Shown piece after piece: positions 45,325-54,887 of a stretch of DNA of 64,000 bases. A program made the position numbers and the translations under genes. How positions within the stretch are numbered: the first letter of the stretch is position 1; the number at the start of each line of letters is the position of its first letter. The notes under the pieces were generated by a model that searched no databases, was not told where the DNA came from, and saw only the letters and a list, made by a program, of their open reading frames with translations. The stretch is from Desulfovibrio sp. (GTDB lineage Bacteria; Desulfobacterota; Desulfovibrionia; Desulfovibrionales; Desulfovibrionaceae). The stretch lies in NCBI RefSeq assembly GCF_019422935.1, contig NZ_JAHZCJ010000004.1:1-64000 (forward strand), written 5' to 3'.

Positions 45325-46335
45325 TCACCCGAGCTTGCTGACCACGGCTTCGAGTCTGGTCCGAACCCTGGTTTCCATTTCCAGCTTCTGCTGCAAGTCG
45401 GCAATGGCGGCCTCAGCTTTTTCAATGGTGCCGCACAGCCCGCCGAGCAGTGAAAACGCGCCGCCCTCAAGAAAGTCAGCATTTTCCACTATTCCCGCAT
45501 AGGGGCTGCCGCCAAGGCGTTGCCAGCGGGCATAATCACGCTGCCATTCAGGAAAACAGGTGGCGGTGAGGCCGTCATTCCACAGCTTGTACGCTCCAAA
45601 GGCATGCACCACTGGCGCAAATGCCGCCGCCGGATTACGCGGATGCGCATTGAAGCCCTGCGGTAGTTGAAAAACGCTCTGCGGGTACTGCCGCAGCAGC
45701 ATCTGCGCCAGCAGGTTAAAGGCCGCCTGATCGGGGTAGCGCAACCTTGCGCCGTGACGGCATACAAATTCCAGGCAGCCCTGACGCAGTGCATCTGGTG
45801 CTGGTAAATCATTGCGGAATACAATGACTCCCGAATTCAGGTTGTCTGCGCCACCGTCAAACCCCTCAATGGGTTCGTGCAGATTGATCTGCGCTGGCTT
45901 GACCCCCGGAGGGTCGGAAAACTCCGGGTCTTCCAGCGCAAGCCCCAGAGGGCCGCAATCAAACAGGCCTTCAAGACTATCCTGAACCAGCACGTCCGCA
46001 TCAAGCCATACAACGGATGTATAGCGTTGCAGCAAGTCAAAGCAGTCAAATTTTGCCAGACTGAGCGGCGAAAAAACCTCCAGAGCCTCAGCCGTCAGCT
46101 CCGCGGGAACAGGCCTAAAGGGCACAAGCTGCGCACCAAGGTTGCGCAATATGGCGGCATCGTTTTCCATCAGGGAATCATCGCAAAAAACGATGATGTC
46201 GGCCTTCATCCCCGGATTATGCCGCCGAAGCGCCAACAGCACCGTGCCAGCGGCAAAGGCCCAGTTGCCGGTTACGCCTGTGACCACCGCGCGCGGAAAC
46301 TTCACGTCAATGCGGCCTTCAAATGCATCGTGCAT
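45325..46335 (-). CDS. Family 8-like glycosyltransferase
   Basis: This 336-residue protein has VVTGVTGNWAFAAGTVLLAL at the start, SVVWLDADVLVQDSLEGLF near 105 with the DxD metal site, and NLNSGVIVF near 163, a layout like GT8 retaining glycosyltransferases. The last 40 residues (IEKAEAAIADLQQKLEMETRV in two parts) form a coiled coil that may tether the enzyme. AGGAG precedes the ATG at 46335. It closes a group of three glycosyltransferases broken by an alcohol dehydrogenase. Confidence 0.75.
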   Translation of the reverse strand: MHDAFEGRIDVKFPRAVVTGVTGNWAFAAGTVLLALRRHNPGMKADIIVFCDDSLMENDAAILRNLGAQLVPFRPVPAELTAEALEVFSPLSLAKFDCFDLLQRYTSVVWLDADVLVQDSLEGLFDCGPLGLALEDPEFSDPPGVKPAQINLHEPIEGFDGGADNLNSGVIVFRNDLPAPDALRQGCLEFVCRHGARLRYPDQAAFNLLAQMLLRQYPQSVFQLPQGFNAHPRNPAAAFAPVVHAFGAYKLWNDGLTATCFPEWQRDYARWQRLGGSPYAGIVENADFLEGGAFSLLGGLCGTIEKAEAAIADLQQKLEMETRVRTRLEAVVSKLG

Positions 46336-46481
46336 GCCTGGCTCCTGATGTCGCTTTACGCAGCCCGCAGGCTGCCTCGATACCCCCGGCCCAAGACCGG
46401 AAAAAGCCCGTTTCAGACGGGGCAGTCTGGTATCCACCCCGGCCAGAAACGGGCCAACATTGCTTTATCCGCCAATCTCCC

Positions 46482-47657
46482 TTACCGCGAGGCAGCAAAA
46501 ATGGCGACGATATCGGGAGGCAGCAGTTTTTTTACACTCCCGATGTGAGTTTTGCCCACAAGGGCCTTTTCTGCCATTTCGGCAATCTGCGCATCCGTGG
46601 GCGCGAGATGCAGCTCCTTCAGCGAGGTGGGCATGCGTAGCGAGCGGAAAAACCGCTCCATGGCCTCAATGCCCCGCAGACCCGTGATGGTTTCCGTCTC
46701 CGCCGGGGCAACGCCCATGACCCTCTCTGCAAACAGGGCAAAGCGGTCAGGGCGCAGGGGCAGCACATGGCGCGCCCAGCTGCCCCATATGGCAGACAGC
46801 CCCGCGCCGTGAGCCACGTCAAACATGCCGCTCAGCTCGTGTTCAATCATGTGCGTGGCCCAGTCGCCGCCGTCAGAGCCGCAACCGGTCAGCCCGTTGT
46901 GCGAAAGGCTGCCAGCCCACATGACTTCGGCTCTGGAGTCGTAGTTGGCCGGATCATCGCGCAGCACGGCGGCATGGTGCATGACCACGCGCATGAGGCC
47001 CTCGCCGATGCTGTCCGTTATGTCCATGTTCGAGCCGTGCCCAAAATAGCGTTCCATGGTGTGCATGAGGATATCCACGCAGCCGCAGGCCGTCTGAAAG
47101 GGCGGCAGCGACATGGTCAGCTCCGGATTCATGACGGCAAAGGCTGGACGGGCCATATCCGTCTTGAAGCTGCGTTTGAAGCCGTTTTCCTCGTTGGTCA
47201 CAACGGTTGAACTGCTCATCTCGCTGCCCGCGGCGGCGATGGTCACCACGCAGCCAATGGGCAGGCAGGCGTTCGGCTTGCGTTTGCCCATGTAATAATC
47301 CCACACATCGCCTTCGTTGGCGGCGCCGTAAGCAATGGCCTTGGCCGAATCGATAACGCTGCCGCCGCCCACTGCCAGCACAAAATCCACCTCTTCACCA
47401 CGCGCCAGTTCAATGCCCTCGCGGATCAGCGAAAGCCGGGGATTGGGCACTACGCCGCCGAGGGTGACAAAGGTCAGTCCTTCCGCCTCGAGAGATGTCT
47501 TGATCCTATCCACAAGACCTGACCGCAGGGCGCTCTGCCCGCCAAAGTGGATAAGCACCTTGCGGCATTTGCAGGCTTCGACGAGCGCGCCGGTCTGCTG
47601 CTCTGTATTTTTGCCGAAAACTACCCTTGTGGGCGTGTAGTACGTAAAATCATGCAT
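46482..47657 (-). CDS. Iron-containing alcohol dehydrogenase
   Basis: This 391-residue protein is a group III dehydrogenase of the BDH/YqhD kind. It reduces aldehydes or oxidises alcohols with NAD(P)H. VGGGSVIDSAKAIA near 94-107 binds the cofactor, and HMIEHELSGMFDVAHGAGLS near 263-282 supplies metal-binding His residues. AGGAGG precedes the ATG. It sits between a family 2 and a family 8-like glycosyltransferase on the same strand. This is an odd place for a catabolic enzyme, so a tie to glycan precursors is conceivable but unsupported. Confidence 0.9.
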   Translation of the reverse strand: MHDFTYYTPTRVVFGKNTEQQTGALVEACKCRKVLIHFGGQSALRSGLVDRIKTSLEAEGLTFVTLGGVVPNPRLSLIREGIELARGEEVDFVLAVGGGSVIDSAKAIAYGAANEGDVWDYYMGKRKPNACLPIGCVVTIAAAGSEMSSSTVVTNEENGFKRSFKTDMARPAFAVMNPELTMSLPPFQTACGCVDILMHTMERYFGHGSNMDITDSIGEGLMRVVMHHAAVLRDDPANYDSRAEVMWAGSLSHNGLTGCGSDGGDWATHMIEHELSGMFDVAHGAGLSAIWGSWARHVLPLRPDRFALFAERVMGVAPAETETITGLRGIEAMERFFRSLRMPTSLKELHLAPTDAQIAEMAEKALVGKTHIGSVKKLLPPDIVAIFAASR

Positions 47658-47719
47658 GGTAAACCTCCTGACTGTAAAAAACGCGCGGGCAGCCCGCTGC
47701 CCAGGCCGGGGCGTAAACG

Positions 47720-48670
47720 TCAGATATTTTCTGCCAGCGCGGGGAGCGAAAGTGTACGCAAAAGACTGTCTGCCCGCTCTGCCTGTGCTGTGTCCGCCGA
47801 TGCTTCGCGCAAAACGCGCGCCATAAAAACAAACATGTGGCGTTGCATATAGTCATCGTGCCCATAGCGGGCAGTCCAGGCCTGCCAGAGGGTATCAAGC
47901 CAGCGCAGCGCCGCTTCCGGCTCTGTAGCCCCGCCATAAACCAGCCCTGTGTGCAACACCGCCTGCGAGCCTGTTGCCTGGATGCCCAGCGGTGGAAATA
48001 CATGACCAAGCAGGGCGCGCACATGCCACTGGCGGGCATGGGACGCTGGCGTATATCGGTAGCGCAGCAGCGGCTCCTGCAAATTGACCGCCTGCAATCC
48101 GGCCTTGAGCAGGGCATCGGCCCAAAAGGCCAGATCCTCTGCCCTTGCCAGGGCAGCGTCATAGCGTAAGCCAAAGGCGCGCATCGCGTCCAGCCGCAAC
48201 AAGGCGCAACCGTTGGGAACTGGCGCGCCAAAGAGCGCCGCCGCCCTTGCCGCCTCCGGCTGCTCGGGAAAGAACTCAAGCACGTCTGATTGTCCGAAAT
48301 ACTGCACGCCACCGCCGCAGATATGAATTTGGGGGAGCGCCTCAAGGCAGGCATGTTGCACTTCCAGCCGATGGGGCATGGCAATGTCGTCAGCGTCCAT
48401 CCAGGCCAGATACCGGCCACGCGCACGGCCCAAGGCCATGTTGCGCGCCGTGGCCCGCCCCTTGTTGGCGGGCAGCCGCTCAACACGGACTCTTTTGTCA
48501 TCAATGGACTGCGCCAGAGCAAGAGTATTGTCTGTGGAGCCATCGTCTACCACCAGCAGCTCAAAGTCTTCAAAGCTCTGGGCCAGGATGGAATCCATGG
48601 CCTCGTGGAGGTGGGCGGCGGCATTATAGGCGGGCATTGCCACGGTGATTTCTGGCTTGGAGGGGTTCAC
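47720..48670 (-). CDS. Family 2 glycosyltransferase
   Basis: This 316-residue GT-A enzyme has TVAMPAYNAAAHLHEAMDS, VVDDGSTDNT and LAWMDADDIAMPHRL (the metal site near 91), then an EDLAFWADAL segment, all classic family 2 marks. Its start overlaps the stop of the upstream GT10-like gene by four bases (ATGA), so the two are coupled and probably act on one glycan. It is GC-rich, unlike the cassette 1 glycosyltransferases. Sugar specificity is unknown. Confidence 0.88.
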   Translation of the reverse strand: MNPSKPEITVAMPAYNAAAHLHEAMDSILAQSFEDFELLVVDDGSTDNTLALAQSIDDKRVRVERLPANKGRATARNMALGRARGRYLAWMDADDIAMPHRLEVQHACLEALPQIHICGGGVQYFGQSDVLEFFPEQPEAARAAALFGAPVPNGCALLRLDAMRAFGLRYDAALARAEDLAFWADALLKAGLQAVNLQEPLLRYRYTPASHARQWHVRALLGHVFPPLGIQATGSQAVLHTGLVYGGATEPEAALRWLDTLWQAWTARYGHDDYMQRHMFVFMARVLREASADTAQAERADSLLRTLSLPALAENI

Positions 48671-49707
48671 TTGTCGTTTGCCTTCCCCTGCCTGTACAAA
48701 GCGGCCACATCGTCACGCCCCACGCCAAATATGGGTTCCGGTTTGCGCAACGCTGGCTGCCTGCGGCAATACTGCGGCGCTGTTTCCATCATCCGGGCAG
48801 CACGGGCAAAAATATTGGTGGTTTCGAGCATCCAGTTGCGACATAGGGCAAGCTCTGCTTGCCGGGCCTCCCATAAACTGCTCTCGATGGCAGAAATGAT
48901 GCTCTGCGCGCAGGCTTCCAGATTGCCCACAGGCAGCGGGACAAATCCGGCTGCGGGGCAAACCGCATTGAGGTTGGGCGCGCCAAGATAGAGCGGCAAT
49001 GCCCAGCCGAGCCATGCATCGGACAGTTTTTCTGTCCAGAAGTTGTCGAGGTAGTTGTTTTCAAGCACCACATGATATTTGTAGGGCGCAATGGCCGACA
49101 TTTTGTCGTCCACGGGGTTGAATCCACGCCCGTACACATGCAGCGCGTCACCCAGCTGCTCCTTGAGCAGGCTCACCAGAGCAAGGCGTGCTCGCTGTGC
49201 CGACGTTGCCGTTTTGCTGGAACAAACTACGGAAACAAGGCCTGATTTTTCTGGCACGGGAAATGTGCGCAATTCATCCAGAGATTTGAATTTACTTATA
49301 TATTCTCCTGATACTTTGCTGACGCCAAAATGCCAGTTAAGGCAGGGGTTGCTGATAACCATGCTGCGACGCTCGACACCGCGCAAGTCATAAGGCGACA
49401 CCACCGTGCCGAACTGGGAAAGGTAGGAGCGGGGATACTTTTTGATTTCCGGCGGCTCTGTCACAAACAGGATGCGCCGTTCACGGGGCACTATGGTGCT
49501 AAAACCCGCAGGGGCTTCATCAAAAACCACAAGCCATGCGCTGGAAGTACCAGCCGATGTGGAAAGCGGGGAAAGGGAGTGGGAGGCGGGCGGGGGCAGC
49601 ACAAATTGCGCACTGCCTAGCGCACCGTTGCCGTCTTCTGTCTGCCGCATCCAGGGCCAAGACGCGTGGATGGTGGCAAAATAGCACAGGGTGGAACTTT
49701 CAGCCAC
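48667..49707 (-). CDS. Family 10-like glycosyltransferase (fucosyltransferase fold)
   Basis: This 346-residue protein carries the GT10 C-terminal signature YKYHVVLENNYLDNFWTEKL and PLYLGAPN near residues 208-240. These bind the GDP-sugar in alpha-1,3-fucosyltransferases. A plausible reaction is transfer of fucose or another GDP-sugar to a surface glycan. The first 60 residues are poorly conserved. No GDP-fucose synthesis genes are in the window. It is the first of the glycosyltransferase group, and its stop overlaps the next start. Confidence 0.78.
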   Translation of the reverse strand: MAESSTLCYFATIHASWPWMRQTEDGNGALGSAQFVLPPPASHSLSPLSTSAGTSSAWLVVFDEAPAGFSTIVPRERRILFVTEPPEIKKYPRSYLSQFGTVVSPYDLRGVERRSMVISNPCLNWHFGVSKVSGEYISKFKSLDELRTFPVPEKSGLVSVVCSSKTATSAQRARLALVSLLKEQLGDALHVYGRGFNPVDDKMSAIAPYKYHVVLENNYLDNFWTEKLSDAWLGWALPLYLGAPNLNAVCPAAGFVPLPVGNLEACAQSIISAIESSLWEARQAELALCRNWMLETTNIFARAARMMETAPQYCRRQPALRKPEPIFGVGRDDVAALYRQGKANDK

Positions 49708-49811
49708 AAAGGCCTCGCAATGCCAAGGCCCCCGGCCGCTTTATTGGGTCAGAGGCCGGTTAGCAGCACCCTGCACTCAGGGGGCATCGGCGATGGGTGT
49801 TGAAAATCGCT

Positions 49812-50636
49812 TTAATGCTCAACGGCATAGATATTGCGGAACACAATGCCATTATCCTGGCTGCGCACCTCAAGAATGACCTGAGCGTTGGTGAGGCTCA
49901 TGGGGTGCTCGGCAGAAGCAACCATGACAGCGCGCTTGAACCGGCTGATACGAAAACTGCCCACATCTTCGGGCTCAAAACGCAGGGAATATTTTTTGCC
50001 ATCGGCTGTCAGCAAGGTACCGCTTACCATACCAGAAAGTATTTTCTGGCTGTCGGTATTGCGCAGATCCAGTGCAATACGCAGCTTGCCACCCCTGATT
50101 TCACGCACCTGCACATTCCCCACCTTGACGTAATCAAGGTCAATGGAGGGAAAGTCCTCATGCCCCGGCCCTTCGGTGCGGGCTGCATCGCTGGCCCCGG
50201 CCTGCGGTTTGTCAGCCGCCGCTGGCCCGCCAGTAATTGCGGGGCCTTCACCCGGTGCTTCCGCAGCGGCACCGCCAGTGCTGAGCCTGCGCAGCACGAG
50301 TTCCCGGCCTGGAATATTTTCTTCGCGCAGCAGCTCTTCAAGGTGTTCCAGCCGCTCCGCATTGGCCTGCGCCGTCTGCGAATCGCTCTCAAAGCGCAGC
50401 ACATTGTCCCGCAACTGCACATTCTGCTGCCACAACGTCCAGCACAGCCATCCCAGAACAGCGCACGCAACGGGCAGGCAGGCCATCACCCCCAGAGCCG
50501 CCACAAACCGCCCCCTGCGCACTCGATAGCTACGCCTGGGGCCGTTATCCCGCATCAGGATTATGCTGAGATTTTCGCGGTACTTCAAACGGTCCTCACG
50601 AACTTTGGCGTTTGAAATTTCGGGATGGCCGCACAC
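49812..50636 (-). CDS. Membrane-anchored coiled-coil protein, unknown function
   Basis: This 274-residue protein has one membrane helix near 44-70 (FVAALGVMACLPVACAVLGW), a coiled coil near 72-110 (LRFESDSQTAQANAERLEHL and on), a Pro/Ala/Gly linker, and a C-terminal beta-rich domain of about 120 residues starting at YVKVGNVQVREI. It starts with GTG at 50636 (AAGG upstream), though an ATG at residue 28 is possible. It lies 88 bases after the Csd6-like gene on the same strand, so a role in the same envelope process is plausible. No family is recognised. Confidence 0.6.
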   Translation of the reverse strand: MCGHPEISNAKVREDRLKYRENLSIILMRDNGPRRSYRVRRGRFVAALGVMACLPVACAVLGWLCWTLWQQNVQLRDNVLRFESDSQTAQANAERLEHLEELLREENIPGRELVLRRLSTGGAAAEAPGEGPAITGGPAAADKPQAGASDAARTEGPGHEDFPSIDLDYVKVGNVQVREIRGGKLRIALDLRNTDSQKILSGMVSGTLLTADGKKYSLRFEPEDVGSFRISRFKRAVMVASAEHPMSLTNAQVILEVRSQDNGIVFRNIYAVEH

Positions 50637-50724
50637 AACACCTTGTTATGATACCTCGCCATAAACCGGACAAACTGTTTGACTAGCCTAAGCCCTTGTC
50701 CAATGAGGCAAATGGCAGAAGACC

Positions 50725-52923
50725 CTATTGACCGGATTCTCCGATGGGAGCAACCGGAGCGCCAAGAGGCGCCCAGTCTTCGCGGGCGATACGCCAGCCC
50801 TTGCCGTCAAAACGCAGCAAAAGGGTTTTGGTGCCCCGATCCGTGTGGCCTGAGCTGTCGGCGTAGACCTGATTCATGTCGGCGCGCAGGCCCTGCTTGT
50901 CAGCCACCAGCCGCAGGCCCGTGATCTGAACCAGGGTGGGTTGCACACGCTGCCAAAGGATTTCCTTTTGCTTCTGAATATTCTTTGCGCCCCAACGCCC
51001 CTGCTGAATGGCGTCGTCCGCATAGTATCCAATGTATTCGTCAATACGTCCAGCTTCCCAGGCTTTGCGCCATTTTTCAACCATGGCGCTTGCGGCGTCG
51101 CTGACCTGGTCCAGATAATCCGCAGCAAGGCCAAGTTCTTCTGGCTTGAACTGCGCGGCAACAATGCGGAAATCGCCCTTGTCGTCCCGATTCCACCAGA
51201 AAGAACGCACACCCTGCTCCATGCCGTTGGGGGCCACCACAAGCTGTTCGCAATGACTCACAGCCAGTGACCCCTGGATCTCGAACTTGGGCTTGCGGCT
51301 TATAAGACGCAGCCACGGCACCGCAAAGCGGCGATCAAATTCGCGCATGGTCGAATTGTAGGAATACCCGCGCGGCGTTCCGGCTTCGCGGTTGTACTTG
51401 GCCTGATCGTAAAGAGAGGCGATATTGGTCGAACGCGCGGCAAAATCCGCATTCCAGGCCTGCACGGCCTTTTCCAGCGCGGCGCGAACTTCCGGTGTGA
51501 GGGTCAGCTGCTGGGCTGCCGCTGCCACGGGAGCACTGGTCTGTGCCGGTGCTGCGATGGGAGCCTGAACAGATGTCGGTGCAGGCACGTTAACAGCCTG
51601 CTGGACCTCAGCGGGCTTTGCCGCCTGATCGGCAGGTTTGGCAGGTGCGCCCTTGGGGGCGGATTCCGTCTCGTTGCGGGCCGCTTCTTCCATTGCTGGG
51701 CGCGCGCCCCAGTTTACTTCTGCCGGAGGTGTTGCGCTGCTGCGGCGGGGAACCAGAGGATCATTGGCCGCCATGAGCTTGTCGCCCTGACCAGCCTTGG
51801 CGATAGCGGCTTTGTCCTGCGAGGGCTGCGGTGCGGTGAGGGCTGTGGCCTCCGCCTTTTCCGGCGCGGCTTCAGGCATATCCAGCCGGGGGCGCTGCGG
51901 CGCTTCGGAGGAAGCATCGCTGACCTGCTGCAAAGGCGCTTCGGCCACGAGCTGGCCTTTCTGAAAATCGGCGCGCATACCCAGATCGCGCGGTGTCCAT
52001 TCCATACCGACTATGCGAAACTTCTGGTCATTACCGCGCTGCCAGTACAAACGGCGCACGCCTTCAGTGGAAAGATTGGATGCTGTATAGAGCTGCTCAG
52101 ACCAGGTTACCCAATACCCTGGGCCTTCCAGCACGTTGATCTTGCGATTGAAAATCTTGATGAACTGAAGCGACTTGAACAGCCGCTCCTTGTTCTGCCG
52201 GAAGGCAGTGAAATTTTCCGTCATGGCCTTGGAATAGGCATCGGGATTATAGTAATCAAACATCTTGACCGAACGGGAGGCCCAGGCGTTGCTCCAGTTT
52301 TGCATCAGGCGGCGCAATTCGTTGGCAGTGCTGCTGTCGGGGCGGGGCTGGGCGGTCTCGTCCATCTTATCGGCCAGAACCACTGCCGTGCCAGGCGTCA
52401 GCTGCGGCCCGACCTCGTCGATTTCCTTAAGCCCGATGGCTACGCACCCACGGGTGGACAGCGGTTCTATGCCAAAACCCTTGCTGTGAATCCAAATGCC
52501 ATGGCCGGTTTTGCCGCGCAGGCGATCCACGGGGTTGGGATAGTTCAAGGTATAGGCAATGCCGCCGTATTCCTTGAAATCCAGCCCGCTGGCAATTTTG
52601 TATTCCACAAAGTAGATGCCTTCGGGCGTGCGTAGATCGTTGAGCGCCTGCTTGTCGCCGGGCAACTGGCCTGTGGTGCAGGGGTAGGTGTATTTGAGCT
52701 TGAGGGGGCTTTTCTTCTCAAAAAACATGAAGGTCTGGCGCTTTTTGTCCACAGCCACCAAATGCGTAGGAAGCCCTTCATTGTACAAAGAGGCTTGCCA
52801 TTCTTCGGCCTGCGCCAGATGTGGAGCGGCAAGGGGACAACCAATGCCAAAAGCCATCAGCAACACCAAGGCCACGCATCTGACAAGACAATTGACCAGA
52901 CAGCTGACAGCAGACCCCGCCAT
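50725..52923 (-). CDS. L,D-transpeptidase/carboxypeptidase with three NTF2-like domains (Csd6-like)
   Basis: This 732-residue exported protein has a signal peptide (about 39 residues) and a YkuD catalytic domain with HSKGFGIEPLSTRGCVAIG (His146, Cys160). Three NTF2/SnoaL-like domains follow, near 228-340, 475-600 and 615-725. Helicobacter Csd6, which trims peptidoglycan peptides and shapes helical cells, pairs the same fold with one NTF2-like domain. Here two more are added, joined by Pro/Ala-rich linkers. Acting on the wall of a curved cell is an inference. The start has a weak ribosome site and an earlier in-frame start is open. pyrE ends 50 bases upstream. Confidence 0.82.
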   Translation of the reverse strand: MAGSAVSCLVNCLVRCVALVLLMAFGIGCPLAAPHLAQAEEWQASLYNEGLPTHLVAVDKKRQTFMFFEKKSPLKLKYTYPCTTGQLPGDKQALNDLRTPEGIYFVEYKIASGLDFKEYGGIAYTLNYPNPVDRLRGKTGHGIWIHSKGFGIEPLSTRGCVAIGLKEIDEVGPQLTPGTAVVLADKMDETAQPRPDSSTANELRRLMQNWSNAWASRSVKMFDYYNPDAYSKAMTENFTAFRQNKERLFKSLQFIKIFNRKINVLEGPGYWVTWSEQLYTASNLSTEGVRRLYWQRGNDQKFRIVGMEWTPRDLGMRADFQKGQLVAEAPLQQVSDASSEAPQRPRLDMPEAAPEKAEATALTAPQPSQDKAAIAKAGQGDKLMAANDPLVPRRSSATPPAEVNWGARPAMEEAARNETESAPKGAPAKPADQAAKPAEVQQAVNVPAPTSVQAPIAAPAQTSAPVAAAAQQLTLTPEVRAALEKAVQAWNADFAARSTNIASLYDQAKYNREAGTPRGYSYNSTMREFDRRFAVPWLRLISRKPKFEIQGSLAVSHCEQLVVAPNGMEQGVRSFWWNRDDKGDFRIVAAQFKPEELGLAADYLDQVSDAASAMVEKWRKAWEAGRIDEYIGYYADDAIQQGRWGAKNIQKQKEILWQRVQPTLVQITGLRLVADKQGLRADMNQVYADSSGHTDRGTKTLLLRFDGKGWRIAREDWAPLGAPVAPIGESGQ

Positions 52924-52972
52924 ACGTTGCGACAATGCCACATGGGGCAAGGCGCGCGGGTCGGTGGGGACC

Positions 52973-53554
52973 TTAACGCGCAAGGTCCACCAATTCCGCA
53001 CGGGTAAAGAGCGCAAGCAGGTCATATCCCGCCTCACGGAGCTTTTCCCGGCCACCTTCCTCGCGATCCAGAATGGCGCAAACCGCCACAATGGACAGGC
53101 CAGCATCTGCAATGCGATCACAGGCCTTCAGCAGAGAACCGCCGGTGGTAACAACGTCTTCAAGCATGGCCACGCGGTCGCCCGCGCAGAAATTGCCCAG
53201 CCCTTCAACAAACTGCCCTGTGCCGTGCCCCTTGGCTTCCTTGCGGACCAAAAGGCCGTTCAACGGCCTGCCCTGCTCGTGAGAGATGACCGTGGTGGCT
53301 GCAACCAGCGGGTCCGCGCCCATGGTCATGCCGCCCACACCCTTTATGTCCATCTCGCGGAGCATGTGGTTGAACAGGGTTCCAATAAGCCACGAACCTT
53401 CGGCGTGGAGCGCCGTGACGCGGCAATCAAAATAATAATCGCTTCTGCGGCCTGATGCCAGCACAAAATCTCCCTCGCGGTATGATTTTTCTACCAGCAG
53501 GCGGGCAAGGCGGCGCTTGAGCGCCAGCAGTTCCTCAGAAGAAAGAGTTTGCAT
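52973..53554 (-). CDS. pyrE: Orotate phosphoribosyltransferase
   Basis: This 193-residue enzyme joins orotate and PRPP to OMP in pyrimidine synthesis. YYFDCRVTALHAEGS near 40 and RKEAKGHGTGQFVEG near 104 bind orotate and PRPP, and VAMLEDVVTTGGSLLKA near 128 is the PRPP loop. Length is normal. AGGAGC precedes the ATG. It follows purB after nine bases, and the two should be cotranscribed as a nucleotide-synthesis pair. Confidence 0.94.
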   Translation of the reverse strand: MQTLSSEELLALKRRLARLLVEKSYREGDFVLASGRRSDYYFDCRVTALHAEGSWLIGTLFNHMLREMDIKGVGGMTMGADPLVAATTVISHEQGRPLNGLLVRKEAKGHGTGQFVEGLGNFCAGDRVAMLEDVVTTGGSLLKACDRIADAGLSIVAVCAILDREEGGREKLREAGYDLLALFTRAELVDLAR

Positions 53555-53563
53555 GACAGCTCC

Positions 53564-54880
53564 TTACGCCTTGTTGGCCGCAGCGTTCTTGAACACCCGG
53601 GCAAAAATTTCGTCTTCGTGTTGCAGGTAGTACGAAGGGTCAAAAAGCTCGGCCAGAGCAGCGGCACCCAGCCGCCCGCTCATGTCGGCATCGTTGCGCA
53701 CCAGCTCGGGGAAGGGCGTGCGGCTTTCCCAGCTTTGCATGGCAAGGCGCTGTACGGCTTCATACGCCTGCTGGCGCGGAAGCCCGGTAGCAATAAGGGC
53801 CGTCAGCACACGCTGCGAAAAATACAGGCCGTAAGAACGCTCCATATTTTCACGCATACGCTCGGGCTTGACCACCAGCCCTTCAAGCAGCTTGGTGAGG
53901 CGGGTCAGCACGTAGTCGGCCAGGATGGTGGAGTCGGGCATGATAACCCGCTCCACGGAGGAATGACTGATGTCGCGCTCATGCCACAGGGCCTGATTTT
54001 CCAGCGAGGCAAGAGCGTTAGTGCGCAAAAGGCGCGAAAGACCGCTCATGTTTTCTGCCGAAATGGGGTTCTTTTTGTGCGGCATGGCCGACGAACCCTT
54101 CTGTCCCTTGGCAAAGCCTTCTTCCACCTCGAGCACTTCCGTGCGTTGCAGATGGCGCAGTTCCACGCACAGGCGCTCTACGCCGCCAGCCAGCACGGCA
54201 AGCGAGGTGAAGAAGTGGGCGTAACGGTCGCGCTGAATGATCTGGGTGGAGTGCGGATCAACCTCAAGCTCAAGATAGCTCAGGGCGCGCTGCTCAAGCT
54301 CGGGCGACAAAAATGCATAGGTACCCACCGCGCCGGAGATTTTGCCCACGCGCACGCTTTCAATCCCGGCTTCAACCCGGGCAAGGTGCCGCTCAAATTC
54401 GGCGTAAAATCCGGCCATTTTGAGCCCAAAACTGGTGGGTTCCGCGTGGATGCCGTGGGTGCGGCCCATGCACAGTACACCCTTGTGGCGGCGGGCCAGA
54501 CTTTCAATGGCGGTCAGGAGCGCGCGGATGTCCTTGAGGATCAGACGCCCGGCCTGCATGAGCAGAAGGGCGTTGGCCGTGTCCACAATGTCGGAGGAGG
54601 TGCAGCCCAGATGGATGTAGCGCGCGTCTTCCGCGCCAACCTTTTCTTCAAGCGATGTCAAAAAGGCAATGACGTCGTGGCGAGTCACTTCTTCGATAGC
54701 CAGGATGCGGTCCACATCAATGGAAGCCTTGGCCTGAATATTGTCCACTGCAGCGGCGGGGATGCGGCCCATGTCGCTCCAGGCCCGGCAAACGGCCACT
54801 TCCACATCAAGCCATGCCTGATAGCGGTTCTCAAGGGTCCAGATACGGCCCATTTCCTTACGGGTGTAGCGATCAATCAT
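53564..54880 (-). CDS. purB: Adenylosuccinate lyase
   Basis: This 438-residue lyase acts twice in purine synthesis, cleaving SAICAR and adenylosuccinate. The start MIDRYTRKEMGRIWT is typical of the short PurB type. LGCTSSDIVDTANALLL near 90, GRTHGIHAEPTSFGLK near 138 (catalytic His) and the superfamily signature SSAMPHKKNP near 262 are all present. GAGGC precedes the ATG at 54880, eight bases downstream of the fmdB-like stop. An apparent N-terminal extension is a shadow of fmdB. Confidence 0.95.
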   Translation of the reverse strand: MIDRYTRKEMGRIWTLENRYQAWLDVEVAVCRAWSDMGRIPAAAVDNIQAKASIDVDRILAIEEVTRHDVIAFLTSLEEKVGAEDARYIHLGCTSSDIVDTANALLLMQAGRLILKDIRALLTAIESLARRHKGVLCMGRTHGIHAEPTSFGLKMAGFYAEFERHLARVEAGIESVRVGKISGAVGTYAFLSPELEQRALSYLELEVDPHSTQIIQRDRYAHFFTSLAVLAGGVERLCVELRHLQRTEVLEVEEGFAKGQKGSSAMPHKKNPISAENMSGLSRLLRTNALASLENQALWHERDISHSSVERVIMPDSTILADYVLTRLTKLLEGLVVKPERMRENMERSYGLYFSQRVLTALIATGLPRQQAYEAVQRLAMQSWESRTPFPELVRNDADMSGRLGAAALAELFDPSYYLQHEDEIFARVFKNAAANKA

Positions 54881-54887
54881 GGCTGCC

